The notes below the pieces were generated by a model. The model worked only from the letters and a program-made list of their open reading frames with translations. It had not been told where the DNA came from and ran no database searches. From Egerieenecus sp048201975 (lineage in GTDB: Bacteria > Bacillota > Clostridia > Christensenellales > Aristaeellaceae), in contig DBFBGQ010000097.1 of the NCBI GenBank assembly GCA_048201975.1, positions 1 through 49,129 on the forward strand: DNA of 49,129 nt, in the 5' to 3' direction. Positions 15,160 through 24,494 of this stretch are shown here, piece after piece (the first letter of the stretch is position 1; the number at the start of each line of letters is the position of its first letter). Made by a program: the position numbers and the translations under genes.

Positions 15160-16110
15160 CTAGGCCAGGGCCGTGGGCGCTTCCTCGCCCAGGATGCATA
15201 CCTCCGGCTCCAGGCGCACGCCCTTTTGCTCCCATACCACCCGCTGCACATGGGCCATCAGCGCCAGAAAATCCGCGGCGGTTCCTCCGCGGTTCAGCAG
15301 AAAGCCCGCGTGCTTTTCGCTCACCTGTGCGCCGCCCAGGGTATAGCCCCGAAGCCCGCACTCCTCAATCAGCGCCGCGGCGTAGTACCCCGCGGGGCGC
15401 TTGAATGTGCTGCCGGCGCTGGGGTAGTTCAGCGGCTGCTTTTCCGCCCGGCGGCGGTTCAGTTCCACCATTTCCCGCAGCAGCTCCTCCCGGTCGCCGC
15501 CGGGAAGCTGAAACGCCACCCGGTACACCGCCACGTCCTGCCGCTGCAGCGCGCTGTGCCGGTAGCCGAAGCCCAGCTCCGGCCGGGTGAAGCTCACCGG
15601 GCGTCCGCACCGGTCAAAGGCATCCACCCGCACCACCACCTGGCTCATTTCGCCGCCATAGGCCCCGGCGTTCATGTACGCGCCGCCGCCCACCGTGCCG
15701 GGGATGCCGCTGGCAAAGGTAAGCCCCGCCAGGTGATGCTCCGCGGCGGCCATGGCCGCGCTGGTCATGGTGGCTCCCGCCTGGGCTGTCAGCATGTCCC
15801 CGTGAACCTCCACCCCCCGCAGGCCGCTGGCGGTGCGCACCACCAGCCCGCGGATGCCGCCGTCCCGCACCAGCAGGTTGCTGCCCTGGCCCATCAGCGT
15901 CAGGGGAACCTCCAGCCGCCGGGCCTCCTCCAGGAGCAGCTGCAGCTCCTCGGGTTCCCGGGGGGTGGCCAGCAGGTCCGCCGGACCGCCCAGGTGCAGG
16001 GTGGTATACTGGGCCATCAAGGCGCCCGCCTCCAGGGACAGGCCCGGGGCGCGCCGCTTGAGTGCGTTTTCCAGCTCGGGCATCTGACGCACAACGGTGT
16101 GGGTGGTCAT
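15160..16110 (-). CDS. murB: UDP-N-acetylenolpyruvoylglucosamine reductase
   Basis: A protein of 316 aa with the FAD-binding type 4 fold: YTTLHLGGPADLL, LMGQGSNLLVRDGGIRGLVV and GIPGTVGGGAYMNAGAYGGE. The C-terminal catalytic region has NYPSAGSTFKRPAGYYAAALIEECGLRG, with the proton-donor serine in PSAGSTFK, and SEKHAGFLLNRG. It reduces UDP-GlcNAc-enolpyruvate to UDP-MurNAc with NADPH, an essential step of peptidoglycan synthesis. The compact shape fits type II MurB of Gram-positive bacteria. AGGAGGGAG lies just before the ATG. It heads the murB-rapZ-whiA-HPr-like operon; a possible -10 (TACAAT, complement of 16225-16230) lies upstream, but no convincing -35. Confidence 0.97.
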   Translation of the reverse strand: MTTHTVVRQMPELENALKRRAPGLSLEAGALMAQYTTLHLGGPADLLATPREPEELQLLLEEARRLEVPLTLMGQGSNLLVRDGGIRGLVVRTASGLRGVEVHGDMLTAQAGATMTSAAMAAAEHHLAGLTFASGIPGTVGGGAYMNAGAYGGEMSQVVVRVDAFDRCGRPVSFTRPELGFGYRHSALQRQDVAVYRVAFQLPGGDREELLREMVELNRRRAEKQPLNYPSAGSTFKRPAGYYAAALIEECGLRGYTLGGAQVSEKHAGFLLNRGGTAADFLALMAHVQRVVWEQKGVRLEPEVCILGEEAPTALA

Positions 16111-16265
16111 TTTCTCCCTCCTAATGTTTCCTTTATTTTATCGCAAAAGTGCCGCGCCCGCAAGCGGTAATGGCCCGGCAGCTTTCCAAATCCACAGAAA
16201 AAAACGCGCAGACCGTTCCTTTGCATTGTACCCTGGGCGGGCGTGGAACATGACGGGGAGAAAAG

Positions 16266-16302
16266 AAAAAATCGTTCCGAAAAACCAGCGTTTTTCGGAA
16301 CG
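16266..16302 (-). terminator. Intrinsic terminator of the CotH-DUF4956-VTC operon
   Basis: CGTTCCGAAAAA (16273-16284) and TTTTTCGGAACG (16291-16302) form a perfect 12-bp stem. On the minus strand it is followed by ATTTTTTC, a good U-tract. It stands 90 bases after the VTC gene stop and ahead of murB on the same strand. The rest of 16111-16392 holds no gene I can support. Confidence 0.92.
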
Positions 16303-16392
16303 ACCAGCGCATTGAAAAAGTGGGGGAAACCTGCTTCGGGCCGCCGGCAAAGGCGCTTGCCGCGTCCCTTCCCTTGGCGCGCTGCCGGGCAA

Positions 16393-17100
16393 TTATGCTT
16401 CCAGGTCCTCAAAGCGGCGGCACCAGGTGTATTTGGAAATGGCGCTCTGGCGGGCATGGGGGCAATAGGTGGTCAGCAAATCGCGGATATAGGGGGGCAT
16501 CACCCGGTTGTACTTGACCTCCAGAATGATCTCCCCGTTGTCCAGGGGCGGCACCGTGGGCACGTAGGGGTCAAACAGGTCGATGGACGTTAGCCCCGTG
16601 CGCAGCTGCTTGTCAAAGGTGATGCGCACCTCCTCCGCCGGGTGGAGATAGGCTTCCCGCACATAGTCCACCAGCACCACCGGGCGCAGCAGATTGACGG
16701 TCATCTCCCGGTACACGTCGTTGAGCAGGCCGGAGCGGGTGCTTTCCAGCCCCGTGGGGTCCCCGGCCATGAGCTGCTCGCAAAGAGCCCGGGGGATGGT
16801 CTGGGAGCGCTTGGAGATCAGGTTGCCCACCTTGGTCTTGCACTCCAGCTTGATCAGCCGGTCGCTGAGGTTGTAGATGCGGATGCGGTACTTGTCCCGG
16901 TTCCTTTGGCCGTCCAGCTTGTCGTAGTAGGCGTCGTTGAACACGGTGTCAAAGTACAGGCTGCGAATGTGGTATTCGTTCAGCTCGTCCCCGTTGGGGT
17001 CCCGTTGCAGCACCTGATCCAGCACCCCGGAGAGGACGATGTATTGCATTTCGCTGATGAAGAACTTCAGCTCGTGCCGCAGGGGCATCGAATTTGCCAT
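16393..17100 (-). CDS. VTC-domain polyphosphate polymerase-like protein
   Basis: A protein of 235 aa that is a single VTC domain. The tunnel-lining motifs can be followed: RHELKFFIS, IRSLYFDTVFNDAYYDKLDG, DKYRIRIYN, LIKLECKTKVGNLISKRS, RPVVLVDYVREAY, RITFDKQLRTG and ILEVKYNRVMP. In yeast the Vtc4 core makes polyphosphate from ATP; bacterial VTC proteins are proposed to do the same or to handle other triphosphates. No membrane span is seen, and the DUF4956 membrane protein encoded 27 bases upstream may anchor it. GGAGG precedes the ATG. Confidence 0.88.
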   Translation of the reverse strand: MANSMPLRHELKFFISEMQYIVLSGVLDQVLQRDPNGDELNEYHIRSLYFDTVFNDAYYDKLDGQRNRDKYRIRIYNLSDRLIKLECKTKVGNLISKRSQTIPRALCEQLMAGDPTGLESTRSGLLNDVYREMTVNLLRPVVLVDYVREAYLHPAEEVRITFDKQLRTGLTSIDLFDPYVPTVPPLDNGEIILEVKYNRVMPPYIRDLLTTYCPHARQSAISKYTWCRRFEDLEA

Positions 17101-17127
17101 GGGCCTCGCCTCCTACCTGGGCGCGCC

Positions 17128-17838
17128 TCACGCGCCCGCCTCGCTCTGGCAGGCCACCAGGGTGGCGTCGTGCACGCCCTCAATGGAGAGCATGGCGGCT
17201 ACCAGGTCCTGCTTATCCCCCAGGCGCACCTCAATGGTCATCTCCGCGCCGGCGCGGGTGACGGTCTTGGAGCGCAGGCGGTGCTGCTTCACCGTGCGGC
17301 GCAGCAGGCTCAAAATGTCGTGCTCGGCGTCGTCGTCATAGTGGAGCACCAGCAGATAGGCGTTGGGGTTGCGGAACTTGATAAAGGTCAGCCCGAAGAG
17401 GATCACCGCAATGCCCAGTGCCACCACCAGGGCGATGACGTACAGCTCCGCGCCCAGCAGGATGCCCATGGTCAGCGCCCAGAACATGTAGGCCGTATCC
17501 ATGGGGTCCTTCACCGCGGTACGGAAACGCACAATGGACAACGCGCCCACCATGCCCATGGAAAGGGCGATGTCGCTCTTGATGCACATAACCACGGGGG
17601 TGGTGATCAGCGTGAGCATGATCAGCGTCAGGCTGAAGGTGGGGCTATAGAGCACGCCACGGTAGCACTTTTTGTACACGAAGGCGATCAGCACGCCCAC
17701 CGCCAGGCCGAAGAGCAGGGCGATGACCATCTTCATGGGGGTCAGGCTGGCGAACTGCTCGGCAAAATAGGTGGAAAGGCTGCTGTCGTTTTTGATGATG
17801 TTGCTTACGCTGAGGCTTTCAGCCAGGGCTGCTTGCAT
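17128..17838 (-). CDS. DUF4956 membrane protein
   Basis: A protein of 236 aa with about four membrane spans (37-55, 68-88, 93-108 and 125-157), then a soluble C-terminal domain (about 160-236) resembling small alpha/beta ligand domains. The segment ALSMGMVGALSIVRFRTAVKDPMDTAYMFWA is the conserved heart of DUF4956. The family is regularly encoded beside VTC-domain and CotH genes, as here, and is thought to work with them at the membrane; no activity is known. AGGAGGGA precedes the ATG. A TATAAT on the minus strand (17875-17880) could be an internal promoter but has no good -35. Confidence 0.87.
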   Translation of the reverse strand: MQAALAESLSVSNIIKNDSSLSTYFAEQFASLTPMKMVIALLFGLAVGVLIAFVYKKCYRGVLYSPTFSLTLIMLTLITTPVVMCIKSDIALSMGMVGALSIVRFRTAVKDPMDTAYMFWALTMGILLGAELYVIALVVALGIAVILFGLTFIKFRNPNAYLLVLHYDDDAEHDILSLLRRTVKQHRLRSKTVTRAGAEMTIEVRLGDKQDLVAAMLSIEGVHDATLVACQSEAGA

Positions 17839-17932
17839 GGGGAGTCCCTCCTGTATGATTCGCTTGCTTTTCTGATTATACCCGATTCCCGGGCGGATTG
17901 CATCTGTTTTTCCTGAAAAATCCGGGATTTTG

Positions 17933-20900
17933 TCATTCCTCGTCGGGCTCCAGGGGCGGCTGCTCCCCGAAGTAGTCGATCATCTGCTGATCGGTGAGCT
18001 CAAAGGCGTCCTTGATGTATCCCCAGAGGTAGTGGGGACGCCAGGTGCAGGTATTGTGCAGCCGGTCAATGCGGCCTTCCCAGTAGCGCAGGGCGGCATC
18101 AGGGGTATTGGGCACCTCGGAAATGATGGCCGGGTCGGTCTCCGCTGCCCAGCGGGCGAAGTGCAGGGGCATCTCCGCCTCAATCTGGTCCACCATGGGC
18201 TCCAGAATGCTGAGCATGTACTCCGTGGTGAAGGTTTTGAAAATGTCGGCCAGCTTCAGCAGGAATTTGTCCTTGTACTCGGGCACGGAGAGCAGCTTGC
18301 GGAAGATCACGTTGTTGATGTTCTTTTGGCCCATGCCGCTTTCCTTGGTGTAGGATCTGGGGCTGTTGAATTCCGCGTTGAACATCCCGTAGTCCGCGTC
18401 GTAGAAGATCCACTTCCACTTGGCGCCCTCCTGGTTGAGCTTGTAAAAGCGGATGTTGCCGGGGTCGGAGTTGCCAAAGAACATCTCGAAGGCCAGGTAT
18501 TCGAAGTAGTTGTCCACGTCCACGTTGTCCAGGATGTATTGCAGGTCCTCGGGATTGTTGGCCGGGTCGCCCTCGGCAATCTTGTTGCGCATGGCCAGGT
18601 ATTCCTTGTTGGAGCCGTAGTTCACCGTGGAATTAGCTTCCAGGATGGTCATCTGGTCGGCCTCGTCCAGGGAGAGGCCCTCATGCTGGGCCACGAAGAA
18701 GCGGTCCACCCGCTCGCGCATGTTGTAGTGGCCCCAGTAAGCGCCGTTCAGGTACACCACCACGGGGTTCCATGCCTGATGAATCACCTGGGAGCCGTAG
18801 GCGTCCAGCATCCGGGACTGGAAGCCGTCCAGCAGCCGGGTCCACACGCAGTCGTTGCCGCTGTTGCGCAGCACGAAGGATTTGTACTCCGTGAAGGGCC
18901 GGTCCTCAAACAGGGATGCCTGGAACGTCTTGGCCCCATAGAGGGACTTGGCCCGCACCTTGAATGTCTTTTGCGGCATATCCAGGCTGTACTGTCCCTG
19001 GAGGCCGAACTCCATGCCCTGGTTGAGCACCTGGGTGCCGTCCAGCAGGTAATACTCCACGTTGCCCGCCCGCTCGCCTATGTCGGTTTCATCCTTGATG
19101 TAGCGGTAGACGGTGTTTTCAAAGGGAATACCGCCGGACTTGTCCACGTTGTCGCCCACGGTAAGGATGCCCGTCTCCGGGTTCCACAGGTCGTCGGGAT
19201 CGGCCACCAGGGACACAATGGGCAGGGAGTGGTAGACGTTGATGAAGTAGGTGCCCGTCACCGTGTCGCTGGGCATATAGCCGTCCTGGCGGAAGGCCTT
19301 GGCCCGGAGCACGGTGGTGAAGTTGAACTCCAGCACCTCCCCCTGGTAGAGGGTATCCTGCTGGGTGGGCTCGGAGCCGTCCAGCGTGTAGTACACCTGC
19401 GTGCCTTCGGGGATGGTGATGCCGGCCTGCACCGTGCTGTAATACAGCCCCGGGTCCACCGTCAGCGCGGGAGCCTCGGCATAGCCCACAAAGCCGGTGC
19501 CGTTGGCGGCCATGGGCGTGGGGGTGTCGTAATAAAAAAAGCCCGACAGCCCCGCGGTGCGGCCATAGGAAATATTGGTGGGGATCAGGGGCAGGATGAC
19601 CTTATCCAGAATTTTGCCCGTGGGGTCGGAAAGGCACACCACGTCCCCGCCCGCCCGCGCCAGCTTGAAGGAGGCGTGGAGCTCGCTGGTGGTGGTCAGG
19701 GCGCTGTTCCCGTCCAGGAGAATCACCTTGTACTCCCCCGGCTGAATCAGCGTTCCCGCGGGGAACTGCCACTTCCGCGCCCGGGTGAGGCGGTTGGTGA
19801 GCCCATAGCCGCTTAAATCCACCGCGGACTGGGAGGAGTTGTAGATCTCCACCCAGTCCACGTAGTTGGCGCCCAGCACGGCCACGCTGTCGTTGGAGGC
19901 CATCACCTCGGTGATGTAGACCCCGGTCTCGTTCAGGGCGATGAGGTTCTTGTCGGCCTGGTTCATGCCGCTCTGGTTGTTGGGCAGGCCGGGGGTGGCC
20001 GTCTGGAACACGGTCCAGTTGTTGTTCTCGTCCCGGCCGTAGCTGCAATCCTCGGCCAGGTTGTCCACGATGACCCGGTCCACCAGGTTGCCCCGGCTGT
20101 CGGAGAGGATTACCGTGTCGTGCTCGGCGCTGATGGCAAAGTTGGTGTGGCTGATGCCGGAGGCGCCGTTGTCCCGGTCCTTGCCGGAGCAGAAGACGAT
20201 GTAGTAGCCGTGGGGCGCGATCACCGCGTCCTTGGGGAAGCGCCACTTGAGGGGCTTGTTTTCCTTGTCGCTGAGGGCGTAGTTTTTCAGGCTGACCACC
20301 TGGTCGGTGGTGTTGTACAGCTCAATCCAGTCGCTGAGCTCCCCGTCCTCGTCGGTGAGGCCGGTGAGGGCGTCGGCCATGACCTCGTTGATGATAATCG
20401 CGCCGTCGGTGACGGTGGTGGAGGCCAGATATGCCGCGGAGCCTTCCACGGTGTTCTCGTAGCCGGGGCTGACGTAGGTCACCTCCGCCCAGCTGCCGTC
20501 GGGCAGCAGCGCCCAGGAGGAATCGCTGGCCATAATGGGGGTGGTCACCTGGTCGATGGTATAAGCGCTGGGATCAAACAGATAGACCGTTTCCCCCACG
20601 GAGGAGAGCTTGAACTTGGCGTGGTAGGCCTTGCCCGGCTCCGCCTGGTTGGTGTCGTCGCAATAGACCACCACCCGCGCCCCCGCCGCCAGGGTCACAT
20701 CCGGAAACAGGAAGCGGATGGAGTCGCCCCGGTCGGAAAGCCCCACCCCGGAGAGGTTGATATCCCGGTCGGAGCTGTTCCAGATCTCCACCCAGTCCGG
20801 GTACGCGCCGGTGTCGTCGGGCACGCTGCCCTGGTTGGAGGTCATCAATTCGCTGATGCGCAGTCCGTCATAAGCGTTGGTGATGGCGCCCAGCTCCACG

Positions 20901-21100
20901 GAGCCATCCTCGGAGCCCACGGAATAACTGGCGTGGGACACCGGCTCCCAGGGGCAGATAAGCACCAGAAGCGCCAGGAGCGCGGCACAGCTCACCAGCG
21001 CCAGGATGACGCCGGCCTTGGGTTTTTTCTTCTGCCTGGGGGGCGGCATACCCCGCCGCTGGGCGGACTGTCTGCGGGATGCAGGCGGGATTTGGGTCAT
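17933..21100 (-). CDS. CotH kinase family protein with three lamin-tail domains
   Basis: A protein of 1055 aa. It starts with a basic tail and one membrane span (about 28-48), so the rest is outside the membrane. Three lamin-tail-like domains follow (about 80-195, 225-375, 395-530), each with an ISELM/INEVM/ITEVM opening and a DWVEIWN/DWIELYN/DWVEIYN strand. Next is a chitobiase-type beta-sandwich (about 545-620: YYTLDGSEPTQQDTLYQG), then a CotH kinase domain (about 630-1000) with VVVYLNGAYWGHYNMRERVDRF and the metal-binding FYDADYGMF. CotH of B. subtilis is a protein kinase that phosphorylates spore-coat proteins; a surface or spore role is possible here. It is the first gene of a three-gene operon with AAGGAGG before the ATG. 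Confidence 0.92.
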   Translation of the reverse strand: MTQIPPASRRQSAQRRGMPPPRQKKKPKAGVILALVSCAALLALLVLICPWEPVSHASYSVGSEDGSVELGAITNAYDGLRISELMTSNQGSVPDDTGAYPDWVEIWNSSDRDINLSGVGLSDRGDSIRFLFPDVTLAAGARVVVYCDDTNQAEPGKAYHAKFKLSSVGETVYLFDPSAYTIDQVTTPIMASDSSWALLPDGSWAEVTYVSPGYENTVEGSAAYLASTTVTDGAIIINEVMADALTGLTDEDGELSDWIELYNTTDQVVSLKNYALSDKENKPLKWRFPKDAVIAPHGYYIVFCSGKDRDNGASGISHTNFAISAEHDTVILSDSRGNLVDRVIVDNLAEDCSYGRDENNNWTVFQTATPGLPNNQSGMNQADKNLIALNETGVYITEVMASNDSVAVLGANYVDWVEIYNSSQSAVDLSGYGLTNRLTRARKWQFPAGTLIQPGEYKVILLDGNSALTTTSELHASFKLARAGGDVVCLSDPTGKILDKVILPLIPTNISYGRTAGLSGFFYYDTPTPMAANGTGFVGYAEAPALTVDPGLYYSTVQAGITIPEGTQVYYTLDGSEPTQQDTLYQGEVLEFNFTTVLRAKAFRQDGYMPSDTVTGTYFINVYHSLPIVSLVADPDDLWNPETGILTVGDNVDKSGGIPFENTVYRYIKDETDIGERAGNVEYYLLDGTQVLNQGMEFGLQGQYSLDMPQKTFKVRAKSLYGAKTFQASLFEDRPFTEYKSFVLRNSGNDCVWTRLLDGFQSRMLDAYGSQVIHQAWNPVVVYLNGAYWGHYNMRERVDRFFVAQHEGLSLDEADQMTILEANSTVNYGSNKEYLAMRNKIAEGDPANNPEDLQYILDNVDVDNYFEYLAFEMFFGNSDPGNIRFYKLNQEGAKWKWIFYDADYGMFNAEFNSPRSYTKESGMGQKNINNVIFRKLLSVPEYKDKFLLKLADIFKTFTTEYMLSILEPMVDQIEAEMPLHFARWAAETDPAIISEVPNTPDAALRYWEGRIDRLHNTCTWRPHYLWGYIKDAFELTDQQMIDYFGEQPPLEPDEE

Positions 21101-21194
21101 GAGGAGTTCCTCCTTTTCAAATACAAGGCATCGGGAGGCGGCGAAAACCGCGGCGCGTCAAAATCCATCAAAAACCGTGGGTATAACCGCTAGC

Positions 21195-21223
21195 ATTATA
21201 GCATGCCCGGGCCTTTCTGGCAA
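21195..21223 (-). promoter_or_regulatory. Sigma-A promoter of the CotH-DUF4956-VTC operon
   Basis: On the minus strand TTGCCA (complement of 21218-21223), a 17-base spacer and TATAAT (complement of 21195-21200). It is about 95 bases upstream of the CotH start. Confidence 0.8.
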
Positions 21224-21281
21224 TGGCGATGAAAGGAAGCGGCCGCGGAAAGAAGGGGACTTATCCCGTGGAATGGGGATT

Positions 21282-21295
21282 GTTACATGTGTAAC
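21282..21295. promoter_or_regulatory. Inverted repeat ahead of the GH43 gene, possible operator
   Basis: GTTACA-TG-TGTAAC is a perfect 14-base palindrome about 105 bases before the GH43 start, in the divergent space between the CotH and GH43 genes. No clear sigma-A promoter for the GH43 gene is visible nearby. The regulator is unknown. Confidence 0.4.
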
Positions 21296-21401
21296 GCCGG
21301 GGGCCCCGCCGGAAAAGCGCGCCGCCGGCAAGCAGGAACCTCTCCGCCGGCGGCGAATCCTTCCTCCTGCGCACAGCCTGCAAATGAAGGAGGTCTGCCC
21401 C

Positions 21402-23057
21402 ATGGCCCTGGCCCAGAATCCCATACTGCCCGGCTTCCATCCCGATCCCTCCCTGCTGCGGGTGGGGGATACCTACTACCTGGCCAACTCCACCTTCGAG
21501 TGGTGGCCTGGCGTATCCATCTACGAAAGCAAGGACCTTGCCAACTGGCGCCTGGCGGCCCGGCCATTGGACCGGGTGAGCCAGCTGGACATGCAGGGCA
21601 TCCGCCCCTCCGACGGCGTCTGGGCCCCCTGCCTGAGCTACAGCCAGGAGGAGAAGCTGTTTTACCTGGTGTACACCAACGTGCACAACAGCGCCGTGAT
21701 CTGGGATTCGCCCAATTACCTGGTCACCGCCCCGGCCATTGAAGGCCCCTGGTCCGAGCCGGTGTACCTGAACTCCGTGGGCTTTGACCCCAGCATGTTC
21801 CACGACGACGACGGCAAGAAGTATTTCTGCGCCATGATTTCCGATCACCGGCCCGGCCGCGGCCGCTTCGCCGGGGTGGTGATGCAGGAATACGATCCCC
21901 GGAGCAAAACCCTGGTGGGCCCCATGAAGAAGATCTGGCGCAGCCGGGAGGAGCTCTCCGAGGGTCCGCATATGTTCAAAAAGGACGGCTGGTATTACCT
22001 GTTCCTGGCCTATGGCGGCACGGGCATCGAGCACAGCGAGCTCACCGCCCGCTGCCGCACCGTGGACGGCGTTTATGAGCCGGACCCGCGAGGGATGTTC
22101 ATCACCAGCCGCTTTGCCCCCGCCTGGCCCCTGCAGCGGGCGGGGCACACCTCCCTGGTGCAGACGCCCCAGGGGCGCTGGTTCGTCTCCTGCCTGTGCG
22201 GCCGGCCCATCCCCAACAGCGGCCGGTGCGTGCTGGGCCGGGAAACCGCCCTGGCCGAGGTGGCCTGGACCGAGGACGGCTGGCCCCGGCTGAAAAACGG
22301 CGGCCTCACCCCGGAGCTCACCCTGGACACCGGCCTGACGCCCCATCCCTATCCCCCGGAGCCGGAGATCGTGGCCCTGCACACCCTGCCGCCGTCCTTC
22401 CTCACCCTGCGTCAGCCCTGGACCCCGGAGCGGGAGTATTCCGTCACCGCCCGCCCCGGCTGGCTGCGGCTCTACGGCGGGGAAAGCCCCTTCTCCCGCT
22501 ACAACCAGCGCATCTACTGCCGCCGCATGGAGGACCTGCACTTTGAGGCGGAGACGGAGGTGGACTTCCGCCCCGAACATTACAAGCACCTGGCCGGATT
22601 GGTGTGCTATTACGAGTGCGGGAATTTCCTGTTCCTGCACGTGACCCGGGACGAGAAGCTGGGCCGCTGCCTGGCCCTGCTGCGCTGCGAGAACGGCCGC
22701 GCCTCCGCCCCCTGCGCCCCCGTGGCCCTGCCGGCGGAGGGCCCCGTCCGCCTGCGGGCGCACCTGGACATGGACCGCATTCAGTTCAGCTATTCCGTGG
22801 ACGGGGGAGAGCGCTGGCAGCGGATGGGCCGGCTTCAAAACGCTTCCTTCCTCTCCGATGAAGCCTGCGTGGACGGCCGCTTCACCGGGGGCATGGTGGG
22901 AATTACCTGTTGCGACCTGTGGAGCAACTGCTATCCGGCGGACTTCTCCTACTTCCGCTACGAGCGGCGTCCCCCTTATGAGCATCTATTGGAAATGACC
23001 CCCGTGGACGGCGGCTCCGCCCTGGAGGAAGGTGAAAGCGCCGCGGGGACCCATTGA
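21402..23057 (+). CDS. Glycoside hydrolase family 43 (beta-xylosidase / arabinofuranosidase)
   Basis: A protein of 551 aa from the ATG at 21402, eight bases after AAGGAGG. The GH43 catalytic residues are in place: general base D15 in GFHPDPS, pKa-tuning D129 in GFDPSMF and general acid E187 in LSEGPHMF. The five-bladed propeller (about 1-305) is followed by a beta-sandwich (about 335-530) of the kind found in subfamily 11/12-type xylosidases. No signal peptide is present, so it should act in the cytoplasm on imported xylo- or arabino-oligosaccharides. No transporter for these lies next to it; the next gene is a MATE exporter 21 bases downstream. Confidence 0.93.
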   Translation: MALAQNPILPGFHPDPSLLRVGDTYYLANSTFEWWPGVSIYESKDLANWRLAARPLDRVSQLDMQGIRPSDGVWAPCLSYSQEEKLFYLVYTNVHNSAVIWDSPNYLVTAPAIEGPWSEPVYLNSVGFDPSMFHDDDGKKYFCAMISDHRPGRGRFAGVVMQEYDPRSKTLVGPMKKIWRSREELSEGPHMFKKDGWYYLFLAYGGTGIEHSELTARCRTVDGVYEPDPRGMFITSRFAPAWPLQRAGHTSLVQTPQGRWFVSCLCGRPIPNSGRCVLGRETALAEVAWTEDGWPRLKNGGLTPELTLDTGLTPHPYPPEPEIVALHTLPPSFLTLRQPWTPEREYSVTARPGWLRLYGGESPFSRYNQRIYCRRMEDLHFEAETEVDFRPEHYKHLAGLVCYYECGNFLFLHVTRDEKLGRCLALLRCENGRASAPCAPVALPAEGPVRLRAHLDMDRIQFSYSVDGGERWQRMGRLQNASFLSDEACVDGRFTGGMVGITCCDLWSNCYPADFSYFRYERRPPYEHLLEMTPVDGGSALEEGESAAGTH

Positions 23058-23078
23058 AAAGCGCTGGGAGGCGTATGC

Positions 23079-24401
23079 ATGCATCTTGACCTGACCCGTG
23101 GCAGCGTCCGCGGGGGACTGATCCGTTTCAGCCTGCCGCTGATTGCGGGAAACCTGCTTCAGCAGCTGTACAACCTGGTGGACACCTGGGTGGTGGGCCG
23201 CTATCTGGGCGCGGCGGCCCTGGCCGCGGTGGGCAGCGCCTTTTCCCTGATGGTGCTGCTCACCAGCCTGCTGCTGGGGCTGTGCATGGGCAGCGGGGTG
23301 GTGTTCAGCAACCTGTGGGGCCAGGGCCGGCAGGAGGAGCTGAAAACCGCCATGGTGAACGCCTTCGGTATGATCGCCCTCATGGCCCTGGGGCTGACGC
23401 TGCTCTCCTACGCGCTGCTGGGCAGCCTGCAGGCGCTGCTGCGGGTCCCCGCGGAGGCGGCGCCCTACCTGACCGGCTACCTGCGGGTGATCTTCGCGGG
23501 CATCTTCTTTGTGTTCCTGTACAACTTTTTTGCGGCGGCCCTGCGCAGCGTGGGGAACTCCGCCGCGCCCCTGGCCTTCCTGCTGCTCTCCACGGTGCTG
23601 AACGTGGTCCTGGACCTGTACCTGGTGCTGGCGGCGGGCTGGGGGGTGGCCGGGGCGGCCTGGGCCACGGTGATCGCCCAGGGCGTCTCGGCGCTGGGCA
23701 TCATGGGATATTGCTTCCTGCGCATGGAGCATCTGCGCCCCGGACGGCGGCACTTCCGCCTGGATGGAAAGCTGCTGCGCCGGGTGGCGGGCATCTCCCT
23801 GCTCACCAGCGTGCAGCAATCCATCATGAACTTCGGCATCCTGATGATTCAGAGCCTGGTGAACAGCTTCGGCGTGCCCACCATGGCGGCCTTTGCCGCG
23901 GGGGTCAAGATTGACTCCCTGGCCTATTCCCCCGCCCAGGACTTTGCCAACGGCTTCGCCACCTTTGTGGCTCAGAACCGGGGCGCGGGCCGGGCGGACC
24001 GGGTGCGCCAGGGCATCCGGGAGAGCGCGGCGCTGTCCCTGGGCTTTTGCGCGGCGGTCTCCGCGGCGGTGTATGTGTTCGCCGAGCCGCTGCTGGGGCT
24101 TTTCCTGGAAAGCGGCGAGGCGGAGATCCTGCGCATCGGCGTGGGCTACCTGCGGCTGGAAGGCGTGTTCTATCTGCTCATCGGGCTGCTCTTCCTGCTC
24201 TATGCCATCTATCGCGGGCTGGAGAGGGCGGGCATGTCCGTGGTGCTCACGGTGATCTCCCTGGGCCTGCGGGTGGCCCTGGCCTATGCCTTCGCCCCGG
24301 CCTTCGGGGTCACCGCCATCTGGCTTTCCATTCCCATCGGCTGGCTCGCCGCCGATGTGGTGGGGCTGCTGGGCCTGCGCAAGGCGCTGAAGGCCCGCTG
24401 A
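23079..24401 (+). CDS. MATE family multidrug/solute exporter
   Basis: A protein of 440 aa with 12 predicted membrane spans in two related halves. The opening GLIRFSLPLIAGNLLQQLYNLVDTWVVGRYLG and the second-half MAAFAAGVKIDSLAYSPAQDF with FVAQNRGAGR are typical MATE landmarks, closest to the DinF/NorM-like group of Firmicutes. It would export drugs or metabolites using a Na+ or H+ gradient; the substrate cannot be read from the sequence. The ATG at 23079 follows GGGAGG; an overlapping ATG at 23075 leads straight to a stop. It is probably co-transcribed with the GH43 gene, but a functional link is not evident. Confidence 0.93.
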   Translation: MHLDLTRGSVRGGLIRFSLPLIAGNLLQQLYNLVDTWVVGRYLGAAALAAVGSAFSLMVLLTSLLLGLCMGSGVVFSNLWGQGRQEELKTAMVNAFGMIALMALGLTLLSYALLGSLQALLRVPAEAAPYLTGYLRVIFAGIFFVFLYNFFAAALRSVGNSAAPLAFLLLSTVLNVVLDLYLVLAAGWGVAGAAWATVIAQGVSALGIMGYCFLRMEHLRPGRRHFRLDGKLLRRVAGISLLTSVQQSIMNFGILMIQSLVNSFGVPTMAAFAAGVKIDSLAYSPAQDFANGFATFVAQNRGAGRADRVRQGIRESAALSLGFCAAVSAAVYVFAEPLLGLFLESGEAEILRIGVGYLRLEGVFYLLIGLLFLLYAIYRGLERAGMSVVLTVISLGLRVALAYAFAPAFGVTAIWLSIPIGWLAADVVGLLGLRKALKAR

Positions 24402-24440
24402 TTCTGAGAGCGGCTTCATGGAATTCTAATCCTTTTTTCC

Positions 24441-24469
24441 TTGGCGGGCGGGTCAAAATGCGGTATAAT
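24441..24469 (+). promoter_or_regulatory. Promoter of the small membrane protein gene
   Basis: TTGGCG (24441-24446), 17 bases, TATAAT (24464-24469), followed within about 25 bases by an AGGAGG ribosome site and the ATG at 24495. Confidence 0.75.
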
Positions 24470-24494
24470 GTGCCCGAACAGGAGGGAAACAACC

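Noticed and set aside
17930..19816. Long open frame antisense to the CotH gene (628 aa)
   Set aside because: Same third-position effect; the composition is His/Val/Gly-rich with no domain and no ribosome site.
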